Shown here piece after piece: positions 54,813-62,994 of a stretch of DNA of 64,000 bases. A model generated the notes under the pieces. The model did not search any database, was not told where the DNA came from, and saw nothing but the letters and a program-made list of their open reading frames with translations. This DNA comes from an uncultured Prevotellaceae bacterium (GTDB lineage Bacteria; Bacteroidota; Bacteroidia; Bacteroidales; Bacteroidaceae), in contig CADCCB010000009.1 in assembly GCA_902799905.1 (NCBI GenBank), forward strand, positions 18,987 to 82,986, read 5' to 3'. Position numbers and translations under genes: made by a program. Within the stretch, counting starts at the first letter, position 1. Each line of letters begins with the position of its first letter.

Positions 54813-54947
54813 ATGAAAAGAAAAGATTACAGAATGCCGACGATAAAGGTCGTCAAGTTGCAACACGCAGGGATGCTCATGGCCAGCGAATCTGGTCAGG
54901 CTGGAACGCAGGACTACACTTGGCATGATGATGTACCTGAAGAGTAA
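54813..54947 (+). CDS. Small conserved peptide, 44 aa
   Basis: MKRKDYRMPTIKVVKLQHAG.. ends DDVPEE. This follows the pattern of short Prevotella/Bacteroides proteins with Y-x-x-P-x-x-x-V-x-x-L ... LLxAS(E/G)SG that occur after secreted-protein or fimbrillin genes. No signal peptide by standard rules. It starts 38 nt after the fimbrillin stop in the same direction. Confidence 0.6.
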   Translation: MKRKDYRMPTIKVVKLQHAGMLMASESGQAGTQDYTWHDDVPEE

Positions 54948-55057
54948 GGTCCCCTCTGGCTGGTCGGTGGTGGATGCGCAATGACCCTGACGGCGTCATC
55001 ACAGGGGGTAAAGATGAGAGAGACAACTCCTAAAACTCCTTTCCTCCTTAGACATAT

Positions 55058-55096
55058 AAAGAAAAGAGGGCTGGCAGCATGAACTGTCAGTCCTCT
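55058..55096 (-). terminator. Minus-strand terminator hairpin
   Basis: Minus strand: GAGGACTGACAG, 6-nt loop, CTGCCAGCCCTC, then TTTTCTTT. It lies 19 nt beyond the HU-like remnant and so probably ended that gene's transcript; nothing intact uses it now. Confidence 0.65.
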
Positions 55097-55114
55097 CGTT
55101 GAGTTTAATGGAGG

Positions 55115-55180
55115 TTAAGGCTCAGGCTCCACGTTCATGGCGTTGTCGTGAGTTTCCTCGAACACCAAGTCCTTGATTAG
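55115..55180 (-). pseudogene. C-terminal remnant of an HU-like DNA-binding protein
   Basis: Minus-strand frame IKDLVFEETHDNAMNVEPEP-stop matches the usual C-terminal end of the Bacteroidetes HU-like proteins that begin SQKYIKKKNNNAES (compare the intact start at 63924). The frame is closed a few codons upstream, so only about 20 residues survive, followed by a proper terminator. Confidence 0.5.
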
Positions 55181-55181
55181 A

Positions 55182-55453
55182 TTATCTGCTCATCTCCCAA
55201 CCTCTCAGCATGGCGAAGTAATCCAGACTGGTTGTTCCATTTTCCTGTATCGCCATCGCCGTGCCAACCATCATCCGATCGCTTTCAAGGAAAGAACCGT
55301 TCTGTTCGCCTTGTCTGGCGTCAGTTCTATCACGTCATAATCAGGATTCAGCGGGGCAGAATTGTTCTGATGTAAGGGATTAACTTCATCACTTGTCCCG
55401 CTGTCTTTCAGAAATCCACCAGGTAAGAAGGAGGGTGCACAAAAAATGCACAC
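55182..55453 (-). pseudogene. Possible decayed gene fragment
   Basis: Two minus-strand frames look protein-like but are offset. One ends VGTAMAIQENGTTSLDYFAM.. and stops at 55182; the other (55271-55453) contains SAPLNPDYDVIELTPDKAN. Joining them would need a frameshift near 55310. I do not recognise a family. It may be chance, but it lies between other remnants. Confidence 0.25.
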
Positions 55454-55460
55454 CCTCCTT
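55428..55460. terminator. GC-rich hairpin after the DUF5675 gene
   Basis: AAGGAGGGTG (55428-55437) and CACCCTCCTT (55451-55460) form a 10-bp stem with an A-rich loop. It follows the DUF5675 stop on the minus strand by 19 nt; no long T run follows, so termination is only probable. Confidence 0.5.
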
Positions 55461-55478
55461 GCTTTGTTCAGAGTGGTC

Positions 55479-55937
55479 CTACTTGATGGTGATCCAGACG
55501 GGCTCGCCGCGCTCTTTGGCTTCCACGATTTTCTTCTTTAACCGATGGAGCCAGATGCGGGAGTCGACCAACTTCCCCACCAGTTTGTTCTTACCCACGA
55601 GGATACAGCCTTCGGTGTCTTCCGAGCAATTGCCCGCGTGGATGCGGATGCCCTGCCATTGCCTGTTGAACTCATGTCCACCGAGCAGGATGGGCAGCCA
55701 TTGTTCGAATTTGGGCGAATAGGAGATCACTACGGCGTAGCGGCCTTCGGGGATGGCTGAGCGGCCCTTCACCTTGTGAGCGCCGTGGGCGTAGTCGCGC
55801 CAAGTGGGTTCGAGGGTGTCGCAGAAGTAGGTTTCCTGCGAGCCTGCCAGGTATTCATCATCGATTCGTTCTACGATTGCAAGTCTGCCTATCGTGTAGG
55901 TCTTGCGTTTTGCTATGCGTGTTAATACGAGTTCCAT
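55479..55937 (-). CDS. DUF5675 family protein
   Basis: A 152-aa protein. The core IPEGRYAVVISYSPKFEQWLP, the GIRIHAGNCSEDTEGCILVGKN stretch and an N-terminal CDTLEPTWRDY are characteristic of DUF5675. The conserved His, Asp-Thr-Glu-Gly-Cys pattern suggests an enzyme distantly like L,D-transpeptidases; in phages and mobile regions it often takes the place of an endolysin or amidase. In Bacteroidetes VirE/HU-like regions an amidase often sits here, so this could be its functional substitute (inference). Confidence 0.8.
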   Translation of the reverse strand: MELVLTRIAKRKTYTIGRLAIVERIDDEYLAGSQETYFCDTLEPTWRDYAHGAHKVKGRSAIPEGRYAVVISYSPKFEQWLPILLGGHEFNRQWQGIRIHAGNCSEDTEGCILVGKNKLVGKLVDSRIWLHRLKKKIVEAKERGEPVWITIK

Positions 55938-55970
55938 TTCGAAAATTGATAATTGAAAATTGATAATTCC

Positions 55971-56040
55971 TTAATGTGGCAAAGTGGCAATGTGGCAATG
56001 TGGCGGCAGCAAATTTTTCACTTTTCACTATTCACTTTTA
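55971..56040. repeat. TGGCAAAG array joined to a TGAAAAG-type repeat
   Basis: TTAATGTGGCAAAGTGGCAATGTGGCAATG (9-nt units) runs into GGCGGCAGCAAATTTTTCAC and CACTTTT units. The first part matches the right arm at 63330-63373; the second matches 24526-24567. The repeat supplies the last codons and stop of the VirE-like gene. Confidence 0.8.
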
Positions 56041-58276
56041 CCTTTATCTTACTCCAGTGCTTGCTATCGGTTTTCTCAATCCAGCCGTCGCGACGCCAGC
56101 GGGTGATGATATTCCTCAGAGCAGACTCGCCACAATATCCGCGCTTCAATGCCCGCAGATCATCCATCGAGAATGAGGGTGCCAACTGGTCGAAGATAGA
56201 GTGGTTTGCACCATACCGCTGACATTCATCCTGCGCGTTGACGTACTCATTGCGGAGTGCCTCGCCGAAGACCTTTATCTGCTGCGAAAGGCAATACTCA
56301 GCCATCATCAGCGCAAAGTCCAGACAAGACTTTGATTCACGGGCGCAGCCAGACAACATGTGGAAAATCACCCCACAACGAAAACCGATGACAGCCGCAC
56401 GCTTGCGATACGTGTCCTTTACATGGTCAATGTCCTTCGCTGCCTCCACGCGCTTTTCCTCTACCCACGTCTCGATGGCCTTCCGTAAACGAGGCACATC
56501 AACGAGACCTGTAAACGAACGCAGACGGGTGACGGCCTCCTGAATCCTTGCTTCGTCCTCAGCCGAACGCTTGCCGAACTTCGGCATCTTCGAGAAAGAA
56601 GAGTCTGGCATTTCGGCTACGAGAATTCGTGAAGAAAGTCCATTCTCGATATTGTCCGACTTAAAGCACTTCCGCATGGCCCCGTTCGTGCCGAGCATCG
56701 TCCAGTTATACGCGACATTCACCACTCCAGACTCTGCAGCATCGCTGTTGTAGTCCTGTCCCCACTCACCGAAGTCAAATGAGAGACGATAGATATCGTA
56801 CTTCGAACTCCACGAGCCAGCGCCATTCGTTTTGCGAAGGGTATCCAGTTCCTCTCCGAAGGAGTAAATGGTATGCCCCTGCGCATTCTTGAATCGCTTC
56901 AACAACGTGGAACAACTGACCGTTACAGGCACAACGCGAATCAAAACATGAGGATCCTCTGGAGCCTTTTCGTTGGCTTTGCGGCCTTTCTTGCGCTCCT
57001 TCCATTCCTCTTCCCGCTTGCGTGCCAAGGAATCCTCTTCATCGAGTTGGCGCTTCCAGATGTCAACGGCGTTCTTACAGACGCTCTTGTTTGAAGCCTG
57101 CTCGCCTCGGATGATACTCATTAGCCCTAACCGATGTGTATTGCCGTCACAATACTCTACCGTTACCTGGTCAGCGTAGGCAGCCGCAATCGGCATCACA
57201 GAACACAGCACAGGCATGTGCATCGTAACCGGCACGCCCACAAGACTTTCACGAAGTCCGATAGGCAGCGTCTTAACGTTCACCTTCACGCCAGTTTCTT
57301 CGGCAACCACCTCGGCATCCTCGGCTTCATCAGAAGGAATCCCCATTTCGAGGGCATCAAGAATTCCCTGCATCACCTTTGATACACCCTTGGGCTCTTC
57401 CTTGCAGGCTGAGTCAACAACTGACTTCAATTCCACGTCAGTCAGTCCGAACCTTGGCATCACCTGCATCAACACCTCTTTCTTATTGTCGCAGATGGCC
57501 CGGAGGTTCACGGCCAGCTTGTGCAACTTCACGTTACGCTCGCCTTCGGCAGGCTCACCACCATTCCGACGCCACCACTCGTCGATGATAGATGAATAAG
57601 GGATGCCTTTGAAATGAAGACTCTCCCCCGTCCCCTCCCTGTGAGGGAGGGGCGTAGATACTTCTGCTGTTTGTGTCTGCCCTTGAGTCTGACCACTCCC
57701 CTCGCTAACAGAGAGGGGCTGGGGGTGAGTCTCAAACAGGCGTGGGTTAACATACCTTGTATGGTCATCGCTCACCATGTAGATACACCTGTCAACGCCT
57801 TTCACCACCTTGTCAGGTTCAAAACCCGTTACCCGTTTCATGATTTCCTGCGCCTCTTCGGCACTCATGCCTACTGGCAGTTCCACAAGCACGTGCGAGC
57901 CTCCGCGCACAGACTCCTCAGCAAACAGCGGGAGCAAGGGCTTGCAGGTATCAGCCTTAATCTCTCCGTTCTCGATACCCAGTTTCTCCAAAATCTCATC
58001 CGTGTGTCCTTTCTCGTCAAAGTCCAGCATCAATCTATTCAATGGTCTCACGGCGTCAGCGATAGCCCTGTGATTGTTCTGATATTCAGCGCAATGAGGT
58101 GTCCACCACGGCAAGCGGTTTTTCAACTCATCATCACCTTTCTTTACGCGTTCGCACATCTGCTGTAGCCACGGCTCACGACGCATCTTCTCCCAATCCT
58201 CCCTTGTTGCAGGGATGGCGGGGGCACCATGCCCCCTACCTATGCACGTGAATATCATCCCTCTTACTGCTTCCAT
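56018..58276 (-). CDS. VirE-type primase/helicase-like protein (VirE N + DUF3987)
   Basis: A 752-aa protein. Residues about 50-190 resemble a BT4734/VirE N-terminal primase-like domain (LMLDFDEKGHTDEIL, RGGSHVLVELP). Residues about 330-650 match DUF3987, a helicase/ATPase-like domain. In Bacteroidetes this gene usually lies with HU-like and amidase genes. Residues about 190-230 (HPQPLSVSEGSG.., STPLPHREGTGESL) come from GC-rich palindromes inserted in frame. The C-terminus NSEK-stop is encoded by the dispersed TGAAAAG repeat. It overlaps the upstream gene by 13 nt. Confidence 0.82.
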   Translation of the reverse strand: MEAVRGMIFTCIGRGHGAPAIPATREDWEKMRREPWLQQMCERVKKGDDELKNRLPWWTPHCAEYQNNHRAIADAVRPLNRLMLDFDEKGHTDEILEKLGIENGEIKADTCKPLLPLFAEESVRGGSHVLVELPVGMSAEEAQEIMKRVTGFEPDKVVKGVDRCIYMVSDDHTRYVNPRLFETHPQPLSVSEGSGQTQGQTQTAEVSTPLPHREGTGESLHFKGIPYSSIIDEWWRRNGGEPAEGERNVKLHKLAVNLRAICDNKKEVLMQVMPRFGLTDVELKSVVDSACKEEPKGVSKVMQGILDALEMGIPSDEAEDAEVVAEETGVKVNVKTLPIGLRESLVGVPVTMHMPVLCSVMPIAAAYADQVTVEYCDGNTHRLGLMSIIRGEQASNKSVCKNAVDIWKRQLDEEDSLARKREEEWKERKKGRKANEKAPEDPHVLIRVVPVTVSCSTLLKRFKNAQGHTIYSFGEELDTLRKTNGAGSWSSKYDIYRLSFDFGEWGQDYNSDAAESGVVNVAYNWTMLGTNGAMRKCFKSDNIENGLSSRILVAEMPDSSFSKMPKFGKRSAEDEARIQEAVTRLRSFTGLVDVPRLRKAIETWVEEKRVEAAKDIDHVKDTYRKRAAVIGFRCGVIFHMLSGCARESKSCLDFALMMAEYCLSQQIKVFGEALRNEYVNAQDECQRYGANHSIFDQLAPSFSMDDLRALKRGYCGESALRNIITRWRRDGWIEKTDSKHWSKIKVKVNSEK
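57620..57735. repeat. GC-rich palindromes in frame inside the VirE-like gene
   Basis: CCCCTCCCT-GTG-AGGGAGGGG (57632-57652) and CCCCTC..GAGGGG (57698-57718) with flanking CTCTCCCCCGTC and GGGGTGAGTCTC. Together about 110 bp encode a Pro/Ser-rich insertion without homology to the surrounding protein. Confidence 0.8.
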
Positions 58277-58716
58277 ACCGTTTCCTCCTTTCTCGTCTTC
58301 ATGTAACTCAATACCTGGTCAGCCTCCTCCTGATAGAGCGCCTTGGTGAGCGCCAGCCCATACTTCTTCGGAAACTTAAAGGTGACATACACGAACTCCT
58401 CCGATATACGGCGATGGCCATCACCTGGTCTTACCTGCGGACGCGTCATCTTCACCATTCCGTGAGGAGTCTCATAAAGCACTTCGTGCATAGGGCCGTT
58501 GGCACCTTCATTGTAGCGCTTCACTTTGGTACGCCCATCGGCATCCACCTCGATGCCGGCACGGAAGCGCACGCGCTCACCTCCAGTCACCTGTTTGTCC
58601 TCCTCCCAAGGACACGGATAGACGTTGATGTCGCCGTTGGTCATGAAGTTAATACTGCCGTCCATCTTGACGTTCTGTTGTAGAATATTCTTTTTGAAAA
58701 TAAATGGTTTACGCAT
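58264..58716 (-). CDS. Hypothetical protein upstream of the VirE-like gene
   Basis: A 150-aa soluble protein with no family I can name. It opens with a Lys/Asn-rich part (RKPFIFKKNILQQNVKMDGS) and has beta-rich segments (ERVRFRAGIEVDADGRTKVK, EEFVYVTFKFPKKYGLALTKALYQ). It overlaps the VirE-like gene by 13 nt, so the two are translated together; a role in the same process (perhaps DNA binding) is inferred from that only. Confidence 0.7.
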   Translation of the reverse strand: MRKPFIFKKNILQQNVKMDGSINFMTNGDINVYPCPWEEDKQVTGGERVRFRAGIEVDADGRTKVKRYNEGANGPMHEVLYETPHGMVKMTRPQVRPGDGHRRISEEFVYVTFKFPKKYGLALTKALYQEEADQVLSYMKTRKEETVWKQ

Positions 58717-58841
58717 AATCGTTCTGAATTTTGGTAGAGCGAAGTGTCTGAAGGGTGGCCACCTTTCGTCGTGAAGAGAAATCTCGCGAGACTCCGTTCA
58801 CCTCAACTCAGAATTAAACTTTTGTTTGACTGCTCTTTTTT

Positions 58842-59057
58842 TTAGTTTTTCAATACATGAATTTCCAGTCTCTCTAGACTTCGGCGACCATTCTCACGCT
58901 CGACATAGCAAATAAAATTTGCGAACAAACTCGTGCGAATCAGCGACATCTGGCGACGTGCATTCTCAGCGATGGTGCCATTTGCAATTTTGATACGATT
59001 TCTTGTACGACTCATAATTTTTATTTGCTCCCGCTTTTCTTTGGATAGCCCGCTCAC
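58842..59057 (-). CDS. Small basic hypothetical protein, 71 aa
   Basis: MSGLSKEKREQIKIMSRTRN.. is a basic, helix-prone protein without known domain. A -7 box (59087-59094) 30 nt upstream supports transcription and this start. The gap of 125 nt to the next gene holds a near-palindrome AAGGGTGGCCACCTTT (58754-58769). It may be a regulator of the VirE-like operon, but that is a guess. Confidence 0.5.
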   Translation of the reverse strand: MSGLSKEKREQIKIMSRTRNRIKIANGTIAENARRQMSLIRTSLFANFICYVERENGRRSLERLEIHVLKN

Positions 59058-59086
59058 TTATCGGCTGCATATCTCGGAAGACATTG

Positions 59087-59094
59087 CAAAGGTA
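59087..59094 (-). promoter_or_regulatory. -7 box upstream of the VirE-like operon
   Basis: Minus-strand TACCTTTG. Likely drives the 71-aa gene and perhaps the 150-aa and VirE-like genes. Confidence 0.5.
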
Positions 59095-59265
59095 AATACT
59101 ATTTTTTACGGTTGGAGTGCTTTGAAAAAGCCCTTCTCCAACATTCTCTACCTTTCTCTGAAAATCTCCATTGTTCTCCGTTCTGCTCCGTGAAGGGCAC
59201 AAAAAAAAACACCAGAACCGAATAGATTCTGATGCTTACACCGACACGACAATCTGCTTTGTCGC

Positions 59266-59706
59266 CTATCTCTTATAGTACTTCGTGAATGTCTTTAGGC
59301 TATAACCATCGCTATCGGGCATTCCCAGTCTCACAAGTTCATTGTACGCTTTCTCGGCATTCTGCGGAAGCAGCACTTTCTTATCGTCACTCAGTTGCGT
59401 GAGGTACTTGCATATTTCTTGAATCCCCTGACGAGATACCAAACGCACTATCTCGTCGTGAATCTGCCACTCCTGATCAGCGTCAACAGACGGATGGATG
59501 AAAAACGTTGGTTTACCGTTCCGCTCCTGCGCATCCTGCGGTATAGGCTTATCTGTTGTCACTACTTCTGCGTCAACTACGGGATTTTCCTTAACCTCAC
59601 TACTGGTAATCTTCTGAACATTGCCGAAGTAGTTGTGTTGTTCCTTCACGTAACCGTTCATCTGGGCGCCAGGCATTACATTGATATTTATTTTCGGTTC
59701 GTTCAT
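59266..59706 (-). CDS. Hypothetical protein B of an overlapping two-gene cassette
   Basis: A 146-aa protein of unknown function. The N-terminus INVMPGAQMNGYVKEQHNYF resembles the C-terminal end of the gene before it (NITAQPGSNVNGIVQQQMNN): both contain PG-x-x-x-NG-x-V-x-x-Q. The rest is an acidic linker (KENPVVDAEVVTTDK) and an alpha-helical domain (residues about 75-146). Its start overlaps the preceding gene by 4 nt. The shared motif suggests that the two products bind each other or a common partner. Confidence 0.7.
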   Translation of the reverse strand: MNEPKININVMPGAQMNGYVKEQHNYFGNVQKITSSEVKENPVVDAEVVTTDKPIPQDAQERNGKPTFFIHPSVDADQEWQIHDEIVRLVSRQGIQEICKYLTQLSDDKKVLLPQNAEKAYNELVRLGMPDSDGYSLKTFTKYYKR

Positions 59707-60962
59707 ACTGCAATTTGTTTGTTAGGGAGAATACTGTTGTTCATTTGCTGTTGCACTATACCATTCACGTTCGATCCTGGTTGTGCTGTGATATTCATAG
59801 ATAGTTGCAACTCTTGTTGCTGCTTGGCAAGAATTTTCTGTAGGATACCCTCAGAATGAGTTTGCCAGACTTCATTTACCTGCAACATGGTGTTCAGAGG
59901 CATATAAACACTGAGGGCAGTCGTTGATGGAAATATCAGCAACCTTTGTTCAATAACATCAATAGGTACAGAAGCATTCAAAGCAGCACTCAACTGGGCA
60001 GCCATCTCCTTTGCTTGTCTGTTCATCGTTTCCTGAGTACTGTCCAATTCTATCCTTATCCTGTCTATCTCAGATTCCAATTCTTGATAACTTGGCAGAC
60101 GGTGCATATTGAGCATGTTGCAGAACTCTTCAGGAAACAGCACTTCACATAGTTCGTCCAAATCAGGTGACTGCTGCGTGTCATTCATCCGCTTCTCTAT
60201 TTTATCCAAAGCCCTTGTGAGGCTTTCACGCTTTGTCCCCATCTCTATAAGATCTTCAAAACGCTCTTTCAATGGAGCGTGAAACAGATGGAGGAAGGGG
60301 TCAAAATCTTGCTGACCGCCAACAACGTATTGGGCTAATTGGGCAAAATTAGTATAGTTTAGCCCCACAATGCGTCTTACCATTACAGAATATACCGTAC
60401 GGAGGAAAGCCCACTGCTGAGAAAACTGTTCAAGCAACTGGACCTTGTCCTCTACAGAACGCTCAGACATCATAATCATTGTGAAGGCATGAAGCAGACA
60501 GTAAAAATATCCTGTTTCTTTCATACCATTACGGGTGCCTTCCACTTCCATACGTCGCAATTTCTCATCCAACAGCGTACGCAGTTTCCGCCAGTCTGTT
60601 TCGTATCCTGTCTGGCCTAAGCGCGTCAATAATGACAGCAATGTTCGGCTGTCTCCCCTTTCTATCCACTCCTCAGTGAGGGCCATAAGGTCTATATTTC
60701 CTGTAGCCCATTCACCGAAATAATCATCTTTGTGGGCTACAAAGTCTATGAAGTTCCAGGCATTGTACGACTCAATGTTTCTCCACAGGTATTCATTATA
60801 AAAATCCTGCATCTTTTCGTGAACATAGTCCATCATGCCGTTGGCAATCATCACATCAATATCTTGCCTCATGTACTTCCAAGTACACCAATCAACGCTG
60901 TCGCGACTCTTAATCTCCTCACGAAGCATTATAAAAATATGTTGATATCTTTCTGTGTTCAT
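59703..60962 (-). CDS. Hypothetical protein A of an overlapping two-gene cassette
   Basis: A 419-aa soluble, mostly alpha-helical protein with no domain I recognise. Helix-rich segments with many Trp, Met and Leu (WCTWKYMRQDIDVM, DYFGEWATGNIDLMALTEEWI) run to about residue 300, then a coiled coil (ELESEIDRIRIELDSTQETM) and a C-terminal PGSNVNGIVQQQ motif. The start MNTERYQH at 60962 was chosen because the promoter (60994-61001) lies inside the longer frame. Surroundings (VirE-like, AlbA_2 gene) suggest an accessory or defence function. Confidence 0.72.
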   Translation of the reverse strand: MNTERYQHIFIMLREEIKSRDSVDWCTWKYMRQDIDVMIANGMMDYVHEKMQDFYNEYLWRNIESYNAWNFIDFVAHKDDYFGEWATGNIDLMALTEEWIERGDSRTLLSLLTRLGQTGYETDWRKLRTLLDEKLRRMEVEGTRNGMKETGYFYCLLHAFTMIMMSERSVEDKVQLLEQFSQQWAFLRTVYSVMVRRIVGLNYTNFAQLAQYVVGGQQDFDPFLHLFHAPLKERFEDLIEMGTKRESLTRALDKIEKRMNDTQQSPDLDELCEVLFPEEFCNMLNMHRLPSYQELESEIDRIRIELDSTQETMNRQAKEMAAQLSAALNASVPIDVIEQRLLIFPSTTALSVYMPLNTMLQVNEVWQTHSEGILQKILAKQQQELQLSMNITAQPGSNVNGIVQQQMNNSILPNKQIAV

Positions 60963-60993
60963 TGTCTTTTTATCTCTATTTTTTTTCGGAGCA

Positions 60994-61001
60994 CAAAGGT
61001 A
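60994..61001 (-). promoter_or_regulatory. -7 box of the two-gene cassette
   Basis: Minus-strand TACCTTTG, 32 nt before the start codon of the 419-aa gene; no -33 element seen. Confidence 0.5.
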
Positions 61002-61232
61002 CAAAATTTCCCGCTCATTTTATCAACGAATGGGAAGATATTTGTGTTAAGGATTCTAAAGAATGAATCTACAAGATAGATGTGGTTGTAGTTGGTCTTA
61101 AAGGTCTTCTACAGCGATCTGAACGCGCACTTTATTTTACATGTTTCAATCCCTTTTCCGAAACAAAGCCGTTAAACCTTGGATACCGCTTCTCGTTCTC
61201 TTGTATGATATTCTGGTCAGTAGGCATATATT

Positions 61233-62690
61233 TTACTCTAAATCAATTACCACCCAATTGCCATTTTTACGCCCATTTTCACGCTTTAAGCGGCCGTATT
61301 GCTGTAACTTGCCAATGTTATACTTCACGCCATCTTCGGTGATATTACCAATAGCTTCAGCAACTTCCTGTCTGGTTGCTGTAGAGTGCGCTTTCAGGTA
61401 GTCAAGTATCGCCTTTTGGGTAGCGGTGAGTGGCTTTTGGGTAGTATTTTGAGCCTTACGGGTAGCTTCCTCTTCCTTTTGGGTAGTAAAAATCAGCTCT
61501 TCGTTTGCCTTTTGGGTAGCGAACTCATCCTTTTGAGTAGTGCGCCAGATGCGAGCAATAAACTGATTGCCATCGGGGCGATCTATCAGTTCTACATCAC
61601 AATCCTCTGCCATCACACGTGGTATGCCAGAGCCTAAACCTCTGTACGGCATTGTCTTAGAGCCGAATTGTGCCAGTTGAGGATTGCGAGGGTCGGAGTT
61701 GCCCATCAATACTTCTTCGATGGTCTGACCATCAGGCAGACAACCTGGATTCACAATCTCTATGCGATTATCAAATACCAACAGACGGATGGCGGCAGGT
61801 TTCAACAGATCAAGGTGAACCAACGCATTCTGTATCAACTCTTCCAAAACGATTTCAGGTATTTCCAATATGCCCTCGCTATTGAATGACTGACCGTTCT
61901 GCGGACGATTAAGGCATGATTTCAACCAACGCATAGCATCCTCGTACATCTCAGGGATAGTACCCGTAATGTCGCGACTGTCATAATACTGCGTGCCACC
62001 AATATGATTGCCAGCAAACCACACAGCCTTGATACAGAACTGGGGACGGAACAACTGCGGTTCCTTGGCAAAGAACATCAGACCGGCAATGGTCAGACGG
62101 CCAAGTATGTCCGTAATATGAGCGTTCTTCAGCACCACTGCTACAGGCATATTAAATTCGTCGGCCCGCTTGCTGAATACACTCTTGAAATACTCATCAA
62201 GCGCTTTGGTGTCGATGTCATCTTCAGAAGTTCCGTCAACACCTTCCTCGTCGGCCTGATATTGGTGGGAGTTTTGCATCAAGCGGCGAATCTCTGAGTT
62301 CTCCGTAACCCTGCGCTTGTCAGAACTTTGTTTCACCCATATATTGCCAGCCAGGTCTTTGTAGGGTTTGTAGTCGCCGTTCTTCACGTATGCAATCAGA
62401 TATGCCATTTCCTCATGCATCACAATTTCCGTCTCGATATAGACGATGGGGCGAACATGCTCGTTGGCCGTATTGGCCAGTTCGCGAGAAGTGTATTGTA
62501 CTTGCTCATAGGTCAGCCCCACCATGCGGCCCGTCTTATCCTCAGCACCAAAGATGATGATGCCGCCACGAGTATTGGCAAAAGCCACCAATTCTTCGGC
62601 AATCTGCTTCTGAGTGGTAAACTCCAGTTTATACTGCACGGTGGTACTCTCACCAAGTTTACACAATTGAACAAGTTCTTTTTCAGTCAT
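61233..62690 (-). CDS. AlbA_2 (Schlafen-like) ATP-binding regulator with winged helix
   Basis: A 485-aa protein. The N-terminal AlbA_2 domain is clear (ESTTVQYKLEFTTQKQIAEELVAFANTRGGIIIFGAEDKTG, quoted here only in parts: GGIIIFGAEDKTG, VKQSSDKRRV). A GHKL-like ATPase-type part follows (VLEELIQNALVHLDLL.., PYRGLGSGIPRV) and a C-terminal winged helix (TATQKAILDYLKAHSTATRQEVAEAIG). Between them is a variable linker with repeated TQK. The start at 62690 is supported because a -7 box (62715-62722) lies inside the longer frame. Such proteins are common in mobile regions; function uncertain. Confidence 0.82.
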   Translation of the reverse strand: MTEKELVQLCKLGESTTVQYKLEFTTQKQIAEELVAFANTRGGIIIFGAEDKTGRMVGLTYEQVQYTSRELANTANEHVRPIVYIETEIVMHEEMAYLIAYVKNGDYKPYKDLAGNIWVKQSSDKRRVTENSEIRRLMQNSHQYQADEEGVDGTSEDDIDTKALDEYFKSVFSKRADEFNMPVAVVLKNAHITDILGRLTIAGLMFFAKEPQLFRPQFCIKAVWFAGNHIGGTQYYDSRDITGTIPEMYEDAMRWLKSCLNRPQNGQSFNSEGILEIPEIVLEELIQNALVHLDLLKPAAIRLLVFDNRIEIVNPGCLPDGQTIEEVLMGNSDPRNPQLAQFGSKTMPYRGLGSGIPRVMAEDCDVELIDRPDGNQFIARIWRTTQKDEFATQKANEELIFTTQKEEEATRKAQNTTQKPLTATQKAILDYLKAHSTATRQEVAEAIGNITEDGVKYNIGKLQQYGRLKRENGRKNGNWVVIDLE

Positions 62691-62714
62691 CGTCAAAATT
62701 TCTTTATTACCTTG

Positions 62715-62722
62715 CAAAGATA
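62715..62722 (-). promoter_or_regulatory. -7 box of the AlbA_2 gene
   Basis: Minus-strand TATCTTTG, 25 nt before the start codon. A second minus-strand TACTTTTG lies at 62891-62898. Confidence 0.5.
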
Positions 62723-62959
62723 CGAATAATCTTCGAAAATATTCACTAGAGGGCACATTTTTACACATAAATTAATAAAACGTGCAATTTCTGCCAATCA
62801 AACGGTAGATAATAGTGCCGTGCAAAATCTGCACCCAGAGAATCTTGTATTCTGCAAGCGTCGTTTACGACGATTAGCCGATACTTGCTGCAAAAGTACG
62901 AAAAAAAAGTGGATTACAGGTCGATTTACAGAAAAAACTTAAAATAATCACTAAAATAC

Positions 62960-62990
62960 TTGCATCTTTCAGAAATAATGTCTATCTTTG
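62960..62990 (+). promoter_or_regulatory. Consensus promoter of the candidate small RNA
   Basis: TTGC at 62960-62963, 19-nt spacer, TATCTTTG at 62983-62990. No ORF of note follows, but a terminator does at 63090-63120. Confidence 0.75.
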
Positions 62991-62994
62991 CAGC

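Noticed and set aside
61141-61401. Short plus-strand hydrophobic frames near the 3' end of the AlbA_2 gene
   Set aside because: They lie mostly opposite the AlbA_2 coding sequence and lack promoter or ribosome binding site.
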